Positions 1 through 9,542 of a stretch of 64,000 nucleotides of DNA are shown piece after piece. Position 1 is the first letter of the stretch; each line of letters begins with the position of its first letter. A program made the position numbers and the translations under genes. Below the pieces are notes generated by a model. That model had not been told where the DNA came from, did not search any database, and saw nothing but the letters and a program-made list of their open reading frames with translations. Source of the DNA: Streptococcus sp. (GTDB taxonomy: Bacteria; Bacillota; Bacilli; Lactobacillales; Streptococcaceae); assembly GCA_030528055.1 (NCBI GenBank), contig JAUMZQ010000013.1:1-64000 (forward strand), written 5' to 3'.

Positions 1-1323
1 CATATCCTCACCATTTGGATTTGACCAAACAGGTACTTGAACTTCTTTCAAACCACGATTGCTTGTCACATTTGTAATCACAACATCAAAGGTTCCATTC
101 TGTATATTTTTATTTTGAATGCTGATATGTCCTGATACTTTTGGAGTTGCAGGGGCTGCAATTTGATTTATAGCAATGTAACGACGTGCTCCTGAATAAG
201 TAAGGTATGAAATCCAATGGTAATTATCAGAGGTGAGAGTTCTGTCATAATTAACACTATTTCCATTATCATAATATGCGATATCTGGGCTAGAAATTTT
301 TGGCTCAGATTTTATTCCCATTCTACTAGTAAAATGATATACTCCTGACGAAGGAAGAGAGTTTCCTGAATTATTTGATTCATCTGAGCTAGTATTATTT
401 GAACTCTCGCCACTTCCTAAGTCTTTAAAGTGGATGTAGCCTGAAAAACTCGTTCTAGATATAACTCGTTTATTATATCTACCACTCCAGTTATAGTTGT
501 ATTCTTCAATTTCAACGTTATTTCCAAAAATACCTGAAACCCAGGCAACATGACCGTATCTACCATCGTCTAACCAAGCTACAGACCCTAATGTGGGAGT
601 ATTATCAACTCGGTATCCTAAGTGTCTAGCACTGTTTCCCCATTGAGCTCCGTTTCCAATGGCACGAGGCATTTCAAACTTATTCACATTATGTAATCGG
701 TTGGCTACGAATGAGGTACAGTTTGATGTATAATACCCCCAAGAATCTACCATAGATTGACTGGATTTCCAAGCCGTTGGATAATCATCACCTACTGCGA
801 TAGAACCACTAGTATTCACAGAACCTCTAGGTATATCATCAATTGATGCTTCAGAAGATATCTTTTTAGTTTCGAGATTATCTATGGTTACCTCATCAGA
901 ATTGGTTAATGAAGGTGAAGGTTGTTGTAGATTTTCATTCTCGGGGTCAGATTTTATAGTTGAGGTTGTGACAGTAGGTGTTTCTAAGTCTTCATTTCGT
1001 TTGTTTGTAGTTTTTTCTAAATTTTTTATTGCATTTTCTGAATCAGTTGTTCTTAAACTTGTAGTAACATCTTCATTTGAAATATTAGAACTATTTTCTT
1101 GAAAATCTACTCCATCTAGATTATTATAAGTGTCGATATTATCAGATTGTTGCTCATTAGCAATTTTTACTAAGGGATTACTAGAAGTATTAACTTGTTC
1201 CTCAGCCTTGACTGTTTGTGCTCCTAGTATTAAATAACTACATAAAAGTATAGAAGCAACACCAAAAGAATATTTACGAATTGAGAAGCGTTGGACACGT
1301 TGACTAAAAAACTGTTTTTTCAT
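1..1323 (-). CDS. Secreted CHAP-domain cell-wall hydrolase with Bsp-like repeat, 3' end outside window
   Basis: This is an open frame of 441 codons with no stop before the window edge. The N-terminus carries a YSIRK-type export signal (FSIRKYSFGVAS, about residues 13-24) and a hydrophobic core, followed by an acidic, Ser/Thr-rich linker to about residue 180. A CHAP amidase/endopeptidase domain follows at about 190-300, with the catalytic Cys in SNCTSF (about 201) and the His in GHVAWV (about 256). Next come an SH3b-like segment (about 320-385) and the start of a GBS Bsp-like repeat. By family it cleaves peptidoglycan at the septum or cell surface. A consensus promoter and a strong SD (AAAGGAGA) precede the ATG. 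The missing C-terminus could hold more repeats or an anchor. Confidence 0.85.
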   Translation of the reverse strand, partial: MKKQFFSQRVQRFSIRKYSFGVASILLCSYLILGAQTVKAEEQVNTSSNPLVKIANEQQSDNIDTYNNLDGVDFQENSSNISNEDVTTSLRTTDSENAIKNLEKTTNKRNEDLETPTVTTSTIKSDPENENLQQPSPSLTNSDEVTIDNLETKKISSEASIDDIPRGSVNTSGSIAVGDDYPTAWKSSQSMVDSWGYYTSNCTSFVANRLHNVNKFEMPRAIGNGAQWGNSARHLGYRVDNTPTLGSVAWLDDGRYGHVAWVSGIFGNNVEIEEYNYNWSGRYNKRVISRTSFSGYIHFKDLGSGESSNNTSSDESNNSGNSLPSSGVYHFTSRMGIKSEPKISSPDIAYYDNGNSVNYDRTLTSDNYHWISYLTYSGARRYIAINQIAAPATPKVSGHISIQNKNIQNGTFDVVITNVTSNRGLKEVQVPVWSNPNGEDM

Positions 1324-1461
1324 AATAGAATCTCCTTTGTTTATTAAAAACCAAAAAATTGAATAATATTGCAAATATCATACACCAAAAGCATAAATTA
1401 ATAGATATACTAAAATAGTCACCTCCATTTTTTATTTAAAAGTCTAAATGAAAACAAATTT

Positions 1462-1490
1462 ATTATAGTCGTTGATGAGTTTTCTGTCAA
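1462..1490 (-). promoter_or_regulatory. Consensus sigma-A promoter of the CHAP gene
   Basis: On the minus strand TTGACA (1485-1490) and TATAAT (1462-1467) are separated by exactly 17 bp. Both boxes match the consensus fully. The leader to the ATG at 1323 is about 130 nt. Confidence 0.85.
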
Positions 1491-1527
1491 GCGGTAAAAT
1501 AAATTAGCTTAAAATTTGAGCAGTCAA

Positions 1528-3888
1528 TTAGAATTTTTTTGAAAAAATCCCTTCGATGTCTTTTTCTGTTAAGCCAATCATTGGATCAATTTTCAGGAAA
1601 TTTTCTTCTGTTAAGATGCAGTTTTCCACAGTTGTTTCAATGTCATCCCCAGTTGTGCGTATTCCTTTTTCTGTTAGGAAAGTATCAGGGAAACGTTGAA
1701 TAAGATACGTTTTGCGATCGGTTCCTGTATTTTTAACAGCATATTCAAATGCGGATAGTTCTCCTAATAAGATCAGTTTGCTTTTGGCTCGTGTGATAGC
1801 TGTATAAATAAGATTTCGTTGGAGCATACGGTGGCTACTGGATGTAATTGGAAGAATGATGACTGGAAATTCGCTTCCCTGTGATTTGTGAATGCTCATA
1901 GCGTAAGCAAGTCGAATCTTATACCATTCGCTACGTGGGTAAATAATTTCAATTCCATCAAAATTAATGGTCAACTCATCTTGTTTAGAATCAGTGTATT
2001 TGCCAGCAATCAGCTGGACAATGTAACCTAAATCACCATTGAAAACATTACTTTCCGCATCATTGACAAGATGGATAATCTTATCCCCTTCTCTATACTG
2101 GCAATCTGTTGTGCTAAAGACTAGCTGTTCTGGTTTCATCGGACTAACCAGTTCTTGCATCAGTTGATTTATTTCATCAATTCCAGCCTTTCCACGATAC
2201 ATGGGAGCAAGGATTTGAACATCTTGTGCTCTGATACCATTACGAATAGCAGCTTCTACAATTTTTTGAATTAGTTGCGGGATATATTCATTTTGAGCTT
2301 CAAAGTAGGAACGATCGGCTTTTTTTTCTGTAAAATCAACTGGTAATATTCCTTTTTGAATATGACTAGCAAGGGTGACGATAGTGGAATCTTCACTTTG
2401 GCGGTAGATTTTTTCAAGTTTGGTTTGCGGTAACTCTGATAATTTTAATAAATCTGCTAGCACCTGTCCCGGACTGACAGAGGGCAGTTGATCCGCATCT
2501 CCTACAATCAGTATTTTGCTATTTGAAGAAATATTACTAAATAATTGATTGGCAAGCCAAGTGTCAACCATTGAAAATTCATCAACAATAATAAAATCTG
2601 CATCTAAATAGTCGTCCAAATGGCTCATATCATCTTCACCAGTCATACCTAAATGGCGATGAATAGTAGCACTTGGAAGTCCAGTCAGTTCGTTCATACG
2701 TCTAGCAGCACGTCCCGTTGGTGCAGCTAGTAAAATGGGGAGATCTTTTTCTTTTTGTAAGTCAATATCATGAAGAAAAGCATAAACTGCTAAAATACAG
2801 TTGATGATGGTTGTTTTTCCTGTTCCAGGACCTCCTGTTAAGATGAAGATTTTATTGTTGATAGCATCACAAACAGCCTGCCTTTGAATTGAATCATAAT
2901 GAATGCCTAAGTTTTTTTCAACATGGGAGATAGCTTCTTCTATTTTTTCTATGGGAAAGGTTTCATTTTCACCTTTTTCTAGGATACGCAATAGGTTATT
3001 ACAGATTCCTTCTTCGGCAAAAAATAAACTATTTTCAAAAATTTTAGTTTCTACATTTTGAATTTTATTTTCTTCAATCAGATGAGCGAGTTCGTCTGCG
3101 ACATGGCTAGCCTCTAATTCTATTTGGCGCGAACTTTCCAAAAGGTTGATGGTATGGCTCAGCAACTCTTTAGCCTCTAAATAAGTATTTCCACTCTCTA
3201 TTGATTGGGTGAAGAGCGTATGAATTAAGCCAGCTCGAAATCTTTCAGGAGCGGTACTTTTTATACCAACGTTTTGAGCCAATTGGTCAGCAATTTTAAA
3301 GCCAATTCCTTGAATATCTTCTACCAGTTGATAAGGGGAATTTTCAATAATTTCTAGAGTTTTTTCTTTGTAGGTATCTTGGATTTGAAAGGCTAATTTA
3401 TTGGGGATTCCATATTCAAAAAGCTTTGCAAGGATTTGTTCAGTTCCATAATTTTGTCGAAGTTTAGAAACAAAGACCTCTCGATTTTTATCGGAAAGTC
3501 CTTTGATTGTCGTCAATTTTTCTGGTTGTGCTAAAATTTTGTCAATAGCATTTTCACCATACAGTTCCATAATTTTTTGAGCTGTTTTTAGACCAATTCC
3601 TTTAAAATGGTCACTTGAAAAATATTTTAACAAGCCTGAACTACTTGGTTTGGCTCTTTCGTAACGAGATATTTTTAATTGTTGGCCATACTTTGGGTGT
3701 TGAACTAGGTTTCCCCAAAAAGTATAGTTTTCCCCTTCTATCATATCTGCCATAGAGCCTGTAACGATGATTTCAGGTTCGTCGAAATCTGCATTGGTCT
3801 CTTCAATATTTAAAAGGAGAATGAGAAAGAAATTACTCTGATTCTCAAAAATAATGCGTTCAATATTTCCTGTAAAATAGAATTCCAT
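1528..3888 (-). CDS. recD2: RecD2-type ATP-dependent DNA helicase
   Basis: The 786-residue product is a superfamily 1B 5'-3' DNA helicase of the RecD2/TraA type, the form found without RecBC in Gram-positives and linked to replication-fork and repair functions. It has an N-terminal OB-like domain and helix-hairpin-helix segments (about 80-210). The helicase core holds Walker A GGPGTGKTT (about 351), Walker B DEFSMVD, motif III VGDADQLPSV, motif V SIHKSQGSEF and motif VI YTAITRAKSKL. The length is normal. The ATG follows AAGGATATT. It lies downstream of lepB on the same strand, with a hairpin between them. Confidence 0.93.
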   Translation of the reverse strand: MEFYFTGNIERIIFENQSNFFLILLLNIEETNADFDEPEIIVTGSMADMIEGENYTFWGNLVQHPKYGQQLKISRYERAKPSSSGLLKYFSSDHFKGIGLKTAQKIMELYGENAIDKILAQPEKLTTIKGLSDKNREVFVSKLRQNYGTEQILAKLFEYGIPNKLAFQIQDTYKEKTLEIIENSPYQLVEDIQGIGFKIADQLAQNVGIKSTAPERFRAGLIHTLFTQSIESGNTYLEAKELLSHTINLLESSRQIELEASHVADELAHLIEENKIQNVETKIFENSLFFAEEGICNNLLRILEKGENETFPIEKIEEAISHVEKNLGIHYDSIQRQAVCDAINNKIFILTGGPGTGKTTIINCILAVYAFLHDIDLQKEKDLPILLAAPTGRAARRMNELTGLPSATIHRHLGMTGEDDMSHLDDYLDADFIIVDEFSMVDTWLANQLFSNISSNSKILIVGDADQLPSVSPGQVLADLLKLSELPQTKLEKIYRQSEDSTIVTLASHIQKGILPVDFTEKKADRSYFEAQNEYIPQLIQKIVEAAIRNGIRAQDVQILAPMYRGKAGIDEINQLMQELVSPMKPEQLVFSTTDCQYREGDKIIHLVNDAESNVFNGDLGYIVQLIAGKYTDSKQDELTINFDGIEIIYPRSEWYKIRLAYAMSIHKSQGSEFPVIILPITSSSHRMLQRNLIYTAITRAKSKLILLGELSAFEYAVKNTGTDRKTYLIQRFPDTFLTEKGIRTTGDDIETTVENCILTEENFLKIDPMIGLTEKDIEGIFSKKF

Positions 3889-3917
3889 AATATCCTTAGA
3901 CTAGAGTTTTTAAAAGG

Positions 3918-3943
3918 AACTCAGCTGATCATTCAACTGAGTT
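3918..3943 (-). terminator. Hairpin between lepB and recD2
   Basis: AACTCAG and CTGAGTT form a 7-bp stem just past the lepB stop. The T-run on the minus strand (CCTTTT) is short, so this may be a partial terminator or attenuator rather than a full stop. Confidence 0.45.
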
Positions 3944-3949
3944 TTGTTT

Positions 3950-4597
3950 TTAATACGTTTTAAATGGTAGCAGAGGCCAAAAGCGGAATTTAACCTCTCC
4001 TTGAATTTGACTAGATTTAAAAGCCCCAACTTGACGGCTGTCTTTAGAAACAATACGGTCATCACCTAAAAGAAGATATTCATCATCTGATAAAGTGATG
4101 GTAAAGACAGGGTCTCCTTCTGAACTTACTGTAAAAGCTTGTGCTTGCTTGGCTAGTTTTCTAAAGAAAGCTCCTTCATCGTTTCCGTTGCTGTCATAAT
4201 AATCATCCCCAGTGTAGGTGGATTGTAGTTTATCTTCTTTAAATTTTTTAATATACTCAGACAGATACGGTTCTTTTGTTTTCTTACCATTGATGTAGAG
4301 AGTGTCATTTTCATATTGAATAGTCTCTCCAGGTAAGCCAATCACTCGTTTGACAATTTCCTTTTTCTTACCATTTTCATCAGTTTCAGAGGCTACAACA
4401 ATATCAGAACGATTGATGGACTGGTGTTTGAGAATTAGTAGGTATTCTCCATTAGCCAGTGTTGGATCCATGGAGTGCCCATCTACTCTTACAGAAGCCC
4501 ATAAGAACCAACGAGATAAAACGATGGCAGATATAATGATTAGGAAAATTCCCCATTCTTTAAAAAATGCGAAAATAGTAGTTCGATTCAGTTTCAT
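3950..4597 (-). CDS. lepB: Type I signal peptidase
   Basis: The 215-residue membrane serine protease removes signal peptides from exported proteins. One N-terminal transmembrane (TM) helix (about 12-32) is followed by the box B motif GHSMDPTL with the nucleophile Ser. The general-base Lys is in KEIVKRVIGLPGE and box E is GDDRIVSKDSRQVG. The catalytic Ser-Lys dyad is complete. The start lies 3 bp after the rnhC stop and its SD is inside rnhC, so the two are probably translated from one mRNA. The same rnhC-lepB(-recD) order is common in streptococci. Confidence 0.95.
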   Translation of the reverse strand: MKLNRTTIFAFFKEWGIFLIIISAIVLSRWFLWASVRVDGHSMDPTLANGEYLLILKHQSINRSDIVVASETDENGKKKEIVKRVIGLPGETIQYENDTLYINGKKTKEPYLSEYIKKFKEDKLQSTYTGDDYYDSNGNDEGAFFRKLAKQAQAFTVSSEGDPVFTITLSDDEYLLLGDDRIVSKDSRQVGAFKSSQIQGEVKFRFWPLLPFKTY

Positions 4598-4600
4598 AGT

Positions 4601-5482
4601 TTACCTTTCAGAAAGTTTTTTGGCTTTTTCAGTGTTTTTGAAATGTAGTTTAGCAGCGTAGTCAAGACCAGACAGTCCAAATTTTTTCAAAATATTAGAA
4701 GCTACAAGATCACTCTGGTGTGAAGCGCCACTGGGAAGATTGGTTTCTAATTTTTGTCCCAACTGTTCTAAGTTTTCTAAGAAAAGGTCGCGTGCGATGA
4801 TGGAACTAACTGCGACAGCTAGATATTTTCCTTCAGCTTTTTCGATTAAATCTATTGGGTTTGGGAAATGATTTTTTTCCTTTTTCAGATACTTCTTATA
4901 ATTCGTTGGACTTGTAAATGCATCAATGACAATTTTTTTTGCTTCTACTCCTTTTTGCAGGAGTAGAAATATAGCTTGATTGTGAAGAGCTACCTTTATA
5001 GAAACGGCATTGTAGCCCTCAGCAATAACCTCGTTGTATTTTTGAGGAGACAATAAAAGAGCCTGATGCGTTATTTTATTTTTCAATATGGGAGCTAGGC
5101 TACGGATAGTTGAGTCTGTTAGAGTTTTTGAATCTCCGACACCTAGTTGACGAAGAAAAGCATGTTCTTCAGGCTGAACAAAGGATGCAACGACTGCCAA
5201 TCCTCCGAAGTAAGAGCCATTTCCCACTTCATCTGAACCGATTAGTGGACAATCCTGTGATAGATTTTCAGATGAGTCTTCATAACCAAAAAAAGTAGCC
5301 AGTTTGGAAGCATTTTTCCCTTGAAAGAGAACTTTGCCAGAAGTGTAGATGCTAACTGTCGCCTGATCCAATTTAAAAAGATGTTGGATGTGAGGATTTT
5401 TACTTGGTACAATGTAGTGTTGATACTGTTGAATGAAAGACTGGATTTCTTCCTGCTTGGGAACAAGTGTGATACTTTTCAT
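4601..5482 (-). CDS. rnhC: Ribonuclease HIII
   Basis: The 293-residue product degrades the RNA strand of RNA-DNA hybrids. The N-terminal TBP-like substrate-binding domain (about 1-80) precedes the RNase HII/III catalytic domain, with [13 protein letters not shown] at about 82-94 holding the DE of the metal site. The start is supported by the conserved N-terminal pattern SITL...PSKNP of streptococcal RNase HIII. No SD precedes the ATG, and an extended -10 box ends only 7 nt upstream, so the mRNA may be leaderless. It is divergent from zapA, a standard streptococcal arrangement. Confidence 0.93.
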   Translation of the reverse strand: MKSITLVPKQEEIQSFIQQYQHYIVPSKNPHIQHLFKLDQATVSIYTSGKVLFQGKNASKLATFFGYEDSSENLSQDCPLIGSDEVGNGSYFGGLAVVASFVQPEEHAFLRQLGVGDSKTLTDSTIRSLAPILKNKITHQALLLSPQKYNEVIAEGYNAVSIKVALHNQAIFLLLQKGVEAKKIVIDAFTSPTNYKKYLKKEKNHFPNPIDLIEKAEGKYLAVAVSSIIARDLFLENLEQLGQKLETNLPSGASHQSDLVASNILKKFGLSGLDYAAKLHFKNTEKAKKLSER

Positions 5483-5489
5483 AGTTTCT

Positions 5490-5498
5490 ATTGTACCA
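5490..5498 (-). promoter_or_regulatory. Extended -10 promoter of rnhC, possibly giving a leaderless mRNA
   Basis: On the minus strand TGGTACAAT is an extended -10 element with TACAAT at 5490-5495. Only 7 nt separate it from the rnhC ATG at 5482, which puts the predicted transcription start at or next to the A of ATG. No clear -35 box is present. Confidence 0.55.
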
Positions 5499-5649
5499 TA
5501 AAAAAGAAGAAGGTAGAAAGCGATAAACTAGAAAAGAAACGAGAAAAATCAAGAAAATAAGGAGAAGCAGTTTTAGTAGCTAAAAAATAAAAATAATTTT
5601 AGAAATAAATCAATTAGATTATATCACATATAAAAAAGCGATTTCAAAA

Positions 5650-5678
5650 CTGACAAACACCTGTTTTTTTGATATAAT
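5650..5678 (+). promoter_or_regulatory. Promoter of zapA-cvpA
   Basis: CTGACA (5650-5655) and TATAAT (5673-5678) have a 17-bp spacer. The zapA SD (GAGGTG) begins about 6 nt past the -10 box, so the leader is very short. Confidence 0.8.
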
Positions 5679-5694
5679 ACCATGAGGTGATTTT

Positions 5695-5985
5695 ATGGCA
5701 AATTTGAATCGATACAAGTTTACCTTTGGTAACAAAACATTAACCTTAACAACAGAACGTGATAATTTATTTATGGAAGAGGTTGAGCGGGTTGCAACTG
5801 AAAAATATAACGCAATAAAAGAGCAAATGCCAACAGCAGATGATGAAGTTTTGGCAATTTTGTTGGCGATTAATAGTTTATCTACTCAGTTAGGTCGTGA
5901 AATTGAATTTGATGACAAGGAAAAAGAACTAGAAAATTTCCGTCATAAAATGTTGCACGATTTAAAAGAAAAATCAGCTAAATAG
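5695..5985 (+). CDS. zapA: Cell division protein ZapA
   Basis: The 96-residue product matches the ZapA family in size and pattern. It has an N-terminal beta region (NRYKFTFGNKTLTLTTE) and a long helical C-terminus, probably a coiled coil (about 60-95). ZapA binds FtsZ and promotes Z-ring bundling. The SD GAGGTG fits the ATG. cvpA follows after 10 bp, so the pair is co-transcribed from the promoter just upstream. Confidence 0.85.
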   Translation: MANLNRYKFTFGNKTLTLTTERDNLFMEEVERVATEKYNAIKEQMPTADDEVLAILLAINSLSTQLGREIEFDDKEKELENFRHKMLHDLKEKSAK

Positions 5986-5995
5986 AGGAGAAATA

Positions 5996-6547
5996 GTGAT
6001 TTCAATAATTATTTTACTAATTTTAGCTTGGAGTTTTTATATTGGTTATTCACGAGGAATTGTATTGCAAGGATATTATGTTGTTGCAACGATTATCTCT
6101 ATGCTTATAGCGAGTCAGTTTTATAAGTCGCTAGCCAATCAATTTAGTCTTTGGGTTCCGTATGCTAGTGCAACCAAGGGGAGTTCAACTTATTTTTTTC
6201 CTAGTTCACAATTATTTCATTTAGATAAAGTTTTCTATGCGGGATTGGGTTATTTATTTGTCTTCATCCTTGCTTATGTAGGAGCACGTTTTATAGGAAT
6301 CTTCATCAATTTGATTCCTTATCCAAACACATGGGATACCAAATGGCATAATATTGTTAGTGGTGCATTGGCAGTTTTTATTACTCTCTTTGCTTTTGAA
6401 ATGTGCTTTACCATATTGGCAACAGTTCCTATGGCAGCTATTCAAGATCGTTTGAATGCTAGTTTTATGATTCGATTTATTATCAATCATACTCCAATTA
6501 CGTCCAATATCATCAAAGAACTTTGGGTGACGCAAATTATCGGATAA
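5996..6547 (+). CDS. cvpA: CvpA family membrane protein
   Basis: The 183-residue protein has four or five predicted TM helices (about 1-20, 28-46, 78-105, 122-146) and the CvpA pattern SFYIGYSRG near the N-terminus. CvpA was first linked to colicin V production in E. coli; its role in streptococci is undefined. The GTG start follows GAGGAG at a good distance. The reading order zapA-cvpA-mutS2 is conserved in Firmicutes. Confidence 0.8.
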   Translation: MISIIILLILAWSFYIGYSRGIVLQGYYVVATIISMLIASQFYKSLANQFSLWVPYASATKGSSTYFFPSSQLFHLDKVFYAGLGYLFVFILAYVGARFIGIFINLIPYPNTWDTKWHNIVSGALAVFITLFAFEMCFTILATVPMAAIQDRLNASFMIRFIINHTPITSNIIKELWVTQIIG

Positions 6548-6552
6548 AAGAT

Positions 6553-6579
6553 AACTCGGTTGGCAACGCTAACTGAGTT
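6553..6579 (+). terminator. Hairpin between cvpA and mutS2
   Basis: AACTCGGTT (6553-6561) pairs with AACTGAGTT (6571-6579), with one G-U pair. Only a short broken T-run follows, so partial read-through into mutS2 is likely. Confidence 0.5.
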
Positions 6580-6608
6580 TATTTCAACTAATTAAAAAGA
6601 ATAATGGT

Positions 6609-8939
6609 ATGAATAAAAAAATATTAGAAACCTTAGAATTTAATAAAATCAAAGAACTTTTTGCCCCTTATCTCTTAACGGAACAAGGAACTAAAGAATT
6701 AAATGAATTGCTTCCAACTTCCAACAGCGAAAGTATTTTGACAGCTTTTTTAGAGATGGAAGATATGCTACAAATCTTTGTAGAACATCCTCACTTTAGT
6801 TTTGCTTCTACTAAAGATGTTGCTAGTCTAACCAAACGTTTGCAATTAGAAGCAGATTTAAACATAGAAGAGTTATTAATCCTCAAGCGTGTACTGGCAG
6901 TAAGTCATGAATTGCAATCTTTTTATGAAAATTTGGAGAATGCTCAACTAGAACGATTGAATCGTATTTTTGAAAATTTAGTTATTTTTCCTACAATTCA
7001 AGGAGCATTGCAAGCAATTAATGATGGAGGCTTTGTAGAGAGTTTTGCAAGCGAAAATTTAGCTAATATTCGACGCAAAATTCAAGAAAATGAATCAAAA
7101 GTACGAGATATTTTACAGGAAATTCTAAAGACCAAGGGAGATATGTTAGCCGATCAGGTGATAGCTAGCAGAAATGGTCGGAATGTTTTACCTGTGAAAA
7201 ATACCTATCGGCATCGTATTGCAGGAGTAGTACATGATATCTCTTCTAGTGGAAATACTGTTTTTATTGAACCACGTGCTGTAGTAGAGTTGAATGAAGA
7301 AATAACCAATGCAAAAGCTGATGAACGCTATGAGATTTTGAGAATACTGCAAGAATTGTCAGCGACAATTTCTCCTCATGTGAGAGAAATCGCAAATAAT
7401 GCTTGGATTATCGGTCATTTAGATTTAGTGAGGGCTAAAGTTTGTTTTCAGAAAGCAACTGATGCGGTTATCCCTGATTTGTCTGACCATAACGATATTC
7501 AGTTATTGAACGTTCGTCATCCTTTGATTGAACAAGCTGTAGCCAATGACTTTCATTTTTCTAAAGGCTTGCTAGCAATTGTGATTACAGGACCAAATAC
7601 AGGTGGTAAGACAATTATGCTAAAAACTTTTGGTTTAGCTCAGTTAATGGCTCAGTCGGGATTGCCAATTTTAGCAGCTAACGGTAGTCGTGTAGGAATT
7701 TTTAACCAAATCTTTGCAGATATTGGAGACGAACAATCAATCGAACAAAGTTTATCAACATTTTCCAGTCATTTAACCAATATTGTATCTATTTTGGAAC
7801 AAATTGATAATCGCTCATTAGTCTTATTGGATGAATTAGGAGCTGGAACGGATCCACAAGAGGGAGCTGCATTAGCAATTGCCATCTTAGAGGAACTAAG
7901 GAGACGTTCTGTTAAGACGATGGCAACGACTCATTATCCTGAGCTAAAAGCTTACGGAATCGAGACCGATGGTGTACAAAATGCGAGTATGGAGTTTGAT
8001 ACAGCTAGTCTTCGCCCGACTTATCGTTTTTTACAAGGTGTTCCAGGGCGTTCCAATGCATTTGAAATTGCAAAAAGGCTTGGCTTAGATGAGCAGATAG
8101 TCCAACAATCCCAATCGTTGACAAATAGTAACAGTGATGTTAATCGTATTATTGAGGAACTAGAGGAACAAACCTTAGAAAGTCGGCGCCGCTTGGAGAC
8201 GATTCGTGCAGTTGAACAGGAGAATTTGAAGTTTAATAGAGTTTTGAAGAAACTTTATAATGAATTAAACAGAGAAAAAGAAAACGAATTGAACAAGGCA
8301 CGATTAGAAGCTCAAGAAATTATTGATATGGCTTTGTCTGAAAGCGATAGTATTCTTAAAAATCTTCATGAAAAGTCTAGCCTTAAGCCACACGAAATTA
8401 TTGAAGCTAGGACTAATCTTAAAAAACTGATTCCAGAGACAGTTGATTTATCAAAAAATAAAATTTTACAACAAGCTAAGAAAAAATGGGCTCCCAAGGT
8501 TGGAGAAGATATTCAAGTATTAGCCTATGGACAAAGGGGAACTCTTGTTAAACAGCTAAAAGATGGACGGTGGGAAGCACAAGTCGGTCTCATAAAGATG
8601 ACTTTAAAAGAAGAAGAATTCCAATTGCTTAAAGTAGAAAAAGAACAACAAATTGAAAAGAAACAAGTAAATGTGATAAAGAAATCTACAGGAGGAGCTA
8701 GGGCACGCCTTGATTTAAGAGGAAAGCGTTATGAAGAAGCAATGGAGGAATTGGATGCTTTTATCGATCAGGCTCTTTTAAACAATATGGCTCAAGTGGA
8801 TATTATTCACGGAATCGGAACAGGAGTGATACGAGAAGGTGTCACCAAATATCTTCGTCAAAATAAACAAGTGAAAAGTTTTGGATATGCACCACAAAAT
8901 GCGGGTGGGAGTGGAGCAACTATTGTAATTTTTAAGTAA
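6609..8939 (+). CDS. mutS2: MutS2 family ATPase/endonuclease (ribosome collision factor)
   Basis: The 776-residue protein has the MutS2 layout: an N-terminal helical core and clamp, an ATPase domain with Walker A GPNTGGKT (about 329-336) and Walker [15 protein letters not shown] (about 405-418), a long coiled coil (about 515-600), a KOW-like segment and a C-terminal Smr domain (about 700-776, with [11 protein letters not shown] and HGIGTG). MutS2 lacks the mismatch-binding domain of MutS. In Firmicutes it limits recombination and rescues collided ribosomes. It sits between cvpA and trxA. Confidence 0.95.
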   Translation: MNKKILETLEFNKIKELFAPYLLTEQGTKELNELLPTSNSESILTAFLEMEDMLQIFVEHPHFSFASTKDVASLTKRLQLEADLNIEELLILKRVLAVSHELQSFYENLENAQLERLNRIFENLVIFPTIQGALQAINDGGFVESFASENLANIRRKIQENESKVRDILQEILKTKGDMLADQVIASRNGRNVLPVKNTYRHRIAGVVHDISSSGNTVFIEPRAVVELNEEITNAKADERYEILRILQELSATISPHVREIANNAWIIGHLDLVRAKVCFQKATDAVIPDLSDHNDIQLLNVRHPLIEQAVANDFHFSKGLLAIVITGPNTGGKTIMLKTFGLAQLMAQSGLPILAANGSRVGIFNQIFADIGDEQSIEQSLSTFSSHLTNIVSILEQIDNRSLVLLDELGAGTDPQEGAALAIAILEELRRRSVKTMATTHYPELKAYGIETDGVQNASMEFDTASLRPTYRFLQGVPGRSNAFEIAKRLGLDEQIVQQSQSLTNSNSDVNRIIEELEEQTLESRRRLETIRAVEQENLKFNRVLKKLYNELNREKENELNKARLEAQEIIDMALSESDSILKNLHEKSSLKPHEIIEARTNLKKLIPETVDLSKNKILQQAKKKWAPKVGEDIQVLAYGQRGTLVKQLKDGRWEAQVGLIKMTLKEEEFQLLKVEKEQQIEKKQVNVIKKSTGGARARLDLRGKRYEEAMEELDAFIDQALLNNMAQVDIIHGIGTGVIREGVTKYLRQNKQVKSFGYAPQNAGGSGATIVIFK

Positions 8940-9079
8940 ACAATATCGAAAAATAGTAGACACAACTTAAAAATGAGAAATACGTAGCAAATATTTTTAA
9001 AAATTCTATTTTTATTGTAAAATGGCTTTAAATAAAAAATATATAGGATAGTGTTTATTCACTATTGGAGGTAATCATT

Positions 9080-9394
9080 ATGGTAGCGGCAGTTACAGAT
9101 GCAAATTTTGTAGAAGAAACGAAAGAAGGATTGGTTCTTGTTGACTTTTGGGCAACTTGGTGTGGACCTTGTCGTATGCAAGCACCTATTTTGGAACAAT
9201 TATCAGAAGAATTTAATGAAGATGAATTAAAAATATTTAAAATGGATGTGGATGAAAATCCTAATACAGCTCGTGAATTTGAAATCATGTCTATTCCAAC
9301 TCTTCTATTCAAAAAAGATGGAGAAGTAGTTAAACAGCTTGCTGGTGTTCATACAAAAGAACAATTAAAAACAATTATTGCAGAATTAAGTTAA
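9080..9394 (+). CDS. trxA: Thioredoxin
   Basis: The 104-residue product carries the active site WCGPC at about residues 28-32 in the usual FWATWCGPCRM context and the cis-proline loop SIPT (about 73-76). It reduces protein disulfides in the cytosol. The ATG at 9080 was chosen because GGAGG lies directly upstream; the in-frame TTG at 9065 would start inside that SD. A strong terminator closes the gene, so it is separate from mscS. Confidence 0.95.
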   Translation: MVAAVTDANFVEETKEGLVLVDFWATWCGPCRMQAPILEQLSEEFNEDELKIFKMDVDENPNTAREFEIMSIPTLLFKKDGEVVKQLAGVHTKEQLKTIIAELS

Positions 9395-9417
9395 TAATAG
9401 TTGTACTTAAAATAAGA

Positions 9418-9442
9418 GGCTAGGATTTTTCCTAGCTTTTTT
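9418..9442 (+). terminator. Rho-independent terminator of trxA
   Basis: GCTAGGA (9419-9425) and TCCTAGC (9430-9436) form a perfect stem with a short T loop, followed by six T. Confidence 0.9.
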
Positions 9443-9507
9443 GTATAAAGTATTTTTAAAAAAGTGTAAAGTGATGAAAGAGCTTTTAAAAAACTTTTTC
9501 TTTCTTA

Positions 9508-9516
9508 TGATATAAT
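9508..9516 (+). promoter_or_regulatory. Extended -10 promoter of mscS
   Basis: TGATATAAT is a perfect extended -10 with TATAAT at 9511-9516 and no clear -35. The SD GGAGG lies at 9532-9536. Confidence 0.7.
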
Positions 9517-9542
9517 GGAATGAATAAATTTGGAGGAAAGAA

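Noticed and set aside
884..1102. Plus-strand 72-codon frame
   Set aside because: It is the shadow of the minus-strand CHAP protein gene, which has a signal peptide, clear domains and a consensus promoter.
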